Assembly: GCA_902596985.1 (NCBI GenBank)
Contig: CACJWR010000011.1
Location: 1-51,553 of the forward strand
DNA from: an uncultured Alphaproteobacteria bacterium
GTDB lineage: Bacteria; Pseudomonadota; Alphaproteobacteria; Rhodobacterales; Rhodobacteraceae
DNA length: 51,553 nt
Direction of reading: 5' to 3'
The first letter of the stretch is position 1, and each line of letters opens with the position of its first letter. The translations under genes and the position numbers were made by a program. Under the pieces are notes generated by a model. The model did not search any database. It saw nothing but the letters and a program-made list of their open reading frames with translations, and had not been told where the DNA came from. This document shows, in pieces, positions 49,407 through 51,553 of the stretch.

Positions 49407-50590
49407 TGGGTAAGGCTGTCTTGATTGTTTTGGACTCACTAGGCATAGGTGGTGCTCCTGATGCAAGTTTTTATAATGATGAGGGGGCCAACACATTTGG
49501 CTCTATCGCTACGGCCTGTGCAAACGGTGATGCGGATATTGGAAGAAAGGGATCATTAATGGTCCCCAACCTAGAGTCTTTAGGTATTTATAGTGCTACA
49601 AGGCTATCAACAGGTCTTACCTTTCCCAATACTAATAGCTCTATTGGATCCTATGCTGTAGCTCAAGCGCACTCGAAGGGTAAAGATACTCCTACTGGTC
49701 ATCACGAAATAGTTGGTTTCACGAATCCGGTTGGTTGGCATACCTTCTCCGAAGTTGTGCCAGTCTTCCCTGAAAAGCAGATGAAAACTCTTATACAGAA
49801 AGCTAAGTTGTCTGGTATTTTAGGAAATAAACATTCGTCTGGCGAGGAAATCATCAAAGAATTTGGGGAAAAGCACTTAAATAGCGGTTGCCCTATAGTG
49901 TATACTTCTGCTGATAGTGTTTTGCAAATAGCAGCTCATGAACATATTTTTGCCTTAGATCGGCTATACAAAACTTGCGAAATCGCAGCTGAAATCTTTG
50001 ATGAGTTGAGAGTACAGCGAATAATTGCAAGACCTTTTGTGGGGGAAAAAAAAGATAATTTCTTTCGTACCAAAAATAGAAAAGATTTCATATCACCACC
50101 ACCAATAGACACGTTATGCGACAAAGTTATAAAATCTGGAAAAAAATGTTTTGGCATAGGTAAAATTGCAGACATTTTTGGACACCGAGGAATAAGCAAA
50201 TCTATATCTGGGATGTCTGATGATAAATTATTTGATAAAATGCTAAATGTAATTAAAAAGGCAAACACTGGGGATTTAATATTCGCAAACTTTGTTGAGT
50301 TTGATACTTTATATGGTCATAGGAGAGATTTGCCTGGTTATGCAAGAGCATTGGAAAAGTTTGACAAGCAATTACCAAAGCTATTTTCAATTTTAAGTAA
50401 AGACGATTTTTTGGTTATAACAGCTGACCATGGAAATGATCCGTCATTTGTAGGAACAGATCATACGAGAGAGCAGGTTCCTGTATTAATAAAAAACAAA
50501 AAATTGGTCAATAAATGTTACGGATTAATAAATTTTTCTGATATAGGTTCACTGATAGAAAATTTCCTTAGATTAGAAGTGCACGAGTAG
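49406..50590 (+). CDS. deoB: Phosphopentomutase
   Basis: DeoB interconverts (deoxy)ribose-1- and 5-phosphate, linking deoA to deoC. The 394-aa product has the alkaline-phosphatase-like metal motifs ILDSLGIGGAPDA-like near the N terminus (Asp and Gly), KDTPTGHHEIVGF, GIGKIADIFGHRGIS, TADHGNDPSF and GTDHTREQVPVLI. All metal ligands seem intact. It overlaps deoA by one base and is followed ten bases later by add. Confidence 0.96.
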   Translation: MGKAVLIVLDSLGIGGAPDASFYNDEGANTFGSIATACANGDADIGRKGSLMVPNLESLGIYSATRLSTGLTFPNTNSSIGSYAVAQAHSKGKDTPTGHHEIVGFTNPVGWHTFSEVVPVFPEKQMKTLIQKAKLSGILGNKHSSGEEIIKEFGEKHLNSGCPIVYTSADSVLQIAAHEHIFALDRLYKTCEIAAEIFDELRVQRIIARPFVGEKKDNFFRTKNRKDFISPPPIDTLCDKVIKSGKKCFGIGKIADIFGHRGISKSISGMSDDKLFDKMLNVIKKANTGDLIFANFVEFDTLYGHRRDLPGYARALEKFDKQLPKLFSILSKDDFLVITADHGNDPSFVGTDHTREQVPVLIKNKKLVNKCYGLINFSDIGSLIENFLRLEVHE

Positions 50591-50600
50591 GTTTTAAAAT

Positions 50601-51553
50601 ATGAGCTCATTTACATCATGTAAAAAAGTTGAACTACACTTGCATTTGGAAGGAGCAGCTTCACCACATTTCGTAAGAGACATATGTAAAAGTAGTGGCA
50701 CTCAAATACCAGAAATTTTTGATAAAGCTGGAAACTATAATTGGCAGAATTTTGAACAATTCCTCACAATATATGAAATAGTAACAAACATATTCCTAGG
50801 TGAAAAAAATTTTGAGGCGCTAGTCCGCCATGTACTTGATAAGCAGGTTAAGGAAAATGTGATTTATAATGAGATTTTTTTGGGACCCCATCTATGGAGT
50901 GATAGGCCCAATTACCGATGGGAACGTTTCTTAAATATTGCCAGCAAAGTGGCCGATGAGTATGAAAAAAAATATGGTATTAATACCTATTTTATTATTG
51001 TTTGCATAAGACATCTTGGTCCTGAAAAAGCTTTAGAGGCCTCAAGGTTTGCCTCCAAGGTTAAAGATAAAAATGTGGTTGGGTTTGGAATGGCAGGAGA
51101 TGAAACAAAATTCAATACATTAGATTTTATAACAAGCTTCGACTTTGCTAAAGGCTCTGGACTGGGTACAACTACCCATGCTGGGGAAATCTGTGGAGCA
51201 AAATCTGTAGATGAAGCCATAAAACTTGGGGTAACCAGAATAGGCCATGGCGTTAGATCATGCGAAAGCGAAGAAACGATAATAAACTTATCAAAAGAGA
51301 ATATTCTACTTGAAGTATGTCCAGGTTCAAATATAGCACTTGGCTTGTATTCATCACTTGATGATCACCCAATTAACTTTCTATTGAATAAAGACATACC
51401 AGTCTCTATCTCGACAGATGATCCCCCATTCTTTTCTACAAGCTTATCAAAAGAATATCAGGATCTTCATAATGTTTTTGGTTGGGAATCTAAGATCTTT
51501 TCACAAATTAATAAGAAGTCTCTAGAGTTTGCTTTTTGTGAAGCAAAACTCAA
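50601..51553 (+). CDS. add: Adenosine deaminase (3' end outside the window)
   Basis: The reading frame is open to the right edge, giving about 317 residues. It converts (deoxy)adenosine to (deoxy)inosine. Motifs are VELHLHLEGAASP (Zn-binding HxH), TTTHAGEICGA, GVTRIGHGVRSCE and the acidic metal site VSISTDDPPFFS. The gene follows deoB in the operon and completes a set that handles pyrimidine and purine nucleosides. The C-terminal end is not visible. Confidence 0.95.
   Translation, partial: MSSFTSCKKVELHLHLEGAASPHFVRDICKSSGTQIPEIFDKAGNYNWQNFEQFLTIYEIVTNIFLGEKNFEALVRHVLDKQVKENVIYNEIFLGPHLWSDRPNYRWERFLNIASKVADEYEKKYGINTYFIIVCIRHLGPEKALEASRFASKVKDKNVVGFGMAGDETKFNTLDFITSFDFAKGSGLGTTTHAGEICGAKSVDEAIKLGVTRIGHGVRSCESEETIINLSKENILLEVCPGSNIALGLYSSLDDHPINFLLNKDIPVSISTDDPPFFSTSLSKEYQDLHNVFGWESKIFSQINKKSLEFAFCEAKL

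Noticed and set aside
1-51553. Insertion sequences, prophage or CRISPR arrays
   Set aside because: No transposase-like proteins, terminal repeats or regular spaced repeats were seen. All regions read as ordinary chromosomal genes.

Overview
The window is an AT-rich, densely packed piece of a bacterial chromosome, most likely from a marine, planktonic alphaproteobacterium with a polar flagellum. The alphaproteobacterial assignment rests on four things. The order pcm-like / tolC / PopZ-like / valS is typical of the class. The order 6S RNA / fau / ymdB-type phosphoesterase / yebC also fits. The tRNA-His lacks an encoded G-1 and has A73. The propionyl-CoA carboxylase subunits lie next to methylmalonyl-CoA mutase. 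Convergent genes often overlap at their stop codons and intergenic space is very small, which suggests a streamlined genome. A SAR116-like or related lineage would fit, but the sequence alone does not settle this. I see no insertion sequence, prophage, CRISPR array or plasmid function.

Region 1 (1-12.9 kb) is flagellar. A leftward operon runs flgP, flgT, a LysM/FimV-like gene, flgA, flgM and a probable flgN. It diverges from a rightward operon of flhA, flhF, flhG, fliA and a 136-aa unknown. Two back-to-back -24/-12 (sigma-54) promoter motifs lie between the operons. Then come a hook/rod protein gene (leftward), an unusual trio (an NHLP/nitrile-hydratase-alpha-like protein, a secreted Sel1-repeat protein, a 63-aa protein), fliL with a small partner, a 103-aa unknown and a lipoprotein. 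FlgP, FlgT and a secreted Sel1 protein beside fliL recall the H-ring/T-ring scaffold of the Vibrio polar motor. FlhF has lost its key GTPase motifs, and FlhG lacks the N-terminal helix that would stimulate FlhF. This regulator pair and the motor-scaffold set are the most interesting content of the window.

Region 2 (13-18.6 kb) holds a short SbmA/BacA-type peptide transporter and a molybdenum-cofactor cluster (tusA-like diverging from fdhD-mobA-mobB-moeA), followed by the Fe-S carrier apbC/mrp and tRNA-Cys. Region 3 (18.8-31.3 kb) is housekeeping: pcm-like, tolC, a PopZ-like polar organiser with a SAP-like tail, valS, two PLP aminotransferases, a CX5R phosphatase followed by an MsbA-like ABC exporter, ygfZ, suhB, efp and tRNA-His. 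Region 4 (31.5-33.9 kb) is the 6S RNA locus with fau, a ymdB-type phosphoesterase and yebC.

Region 5 (33.9-44.2 kb) is a rightward propionate/C3 operon: pccB, a small unknown gene, pccA, methylmalonyl-CoA mutase, maeB and prpE. Together these take propionate to propionyl-CoA, methylmalonyl-CoA and succinyl-CoA, and then through malate to pyruvate. Region 6 (44.2 kb to the end) is nucleoside salvage: cdd, then a divergent pair of operons (deoC plus an ALDH16-type two-domain dehydrogenase leftward; deoA, deoB and add rightward) around a control region with two ATAGAT/ATCTAT dyads. Deoxyribonucleosides would be cleaved to base and deoxyribose-phosphate, then to glyceraldehyde-3-phosphate and acetaldehyde. 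The acetaldehyde would be oxidised to acetate.
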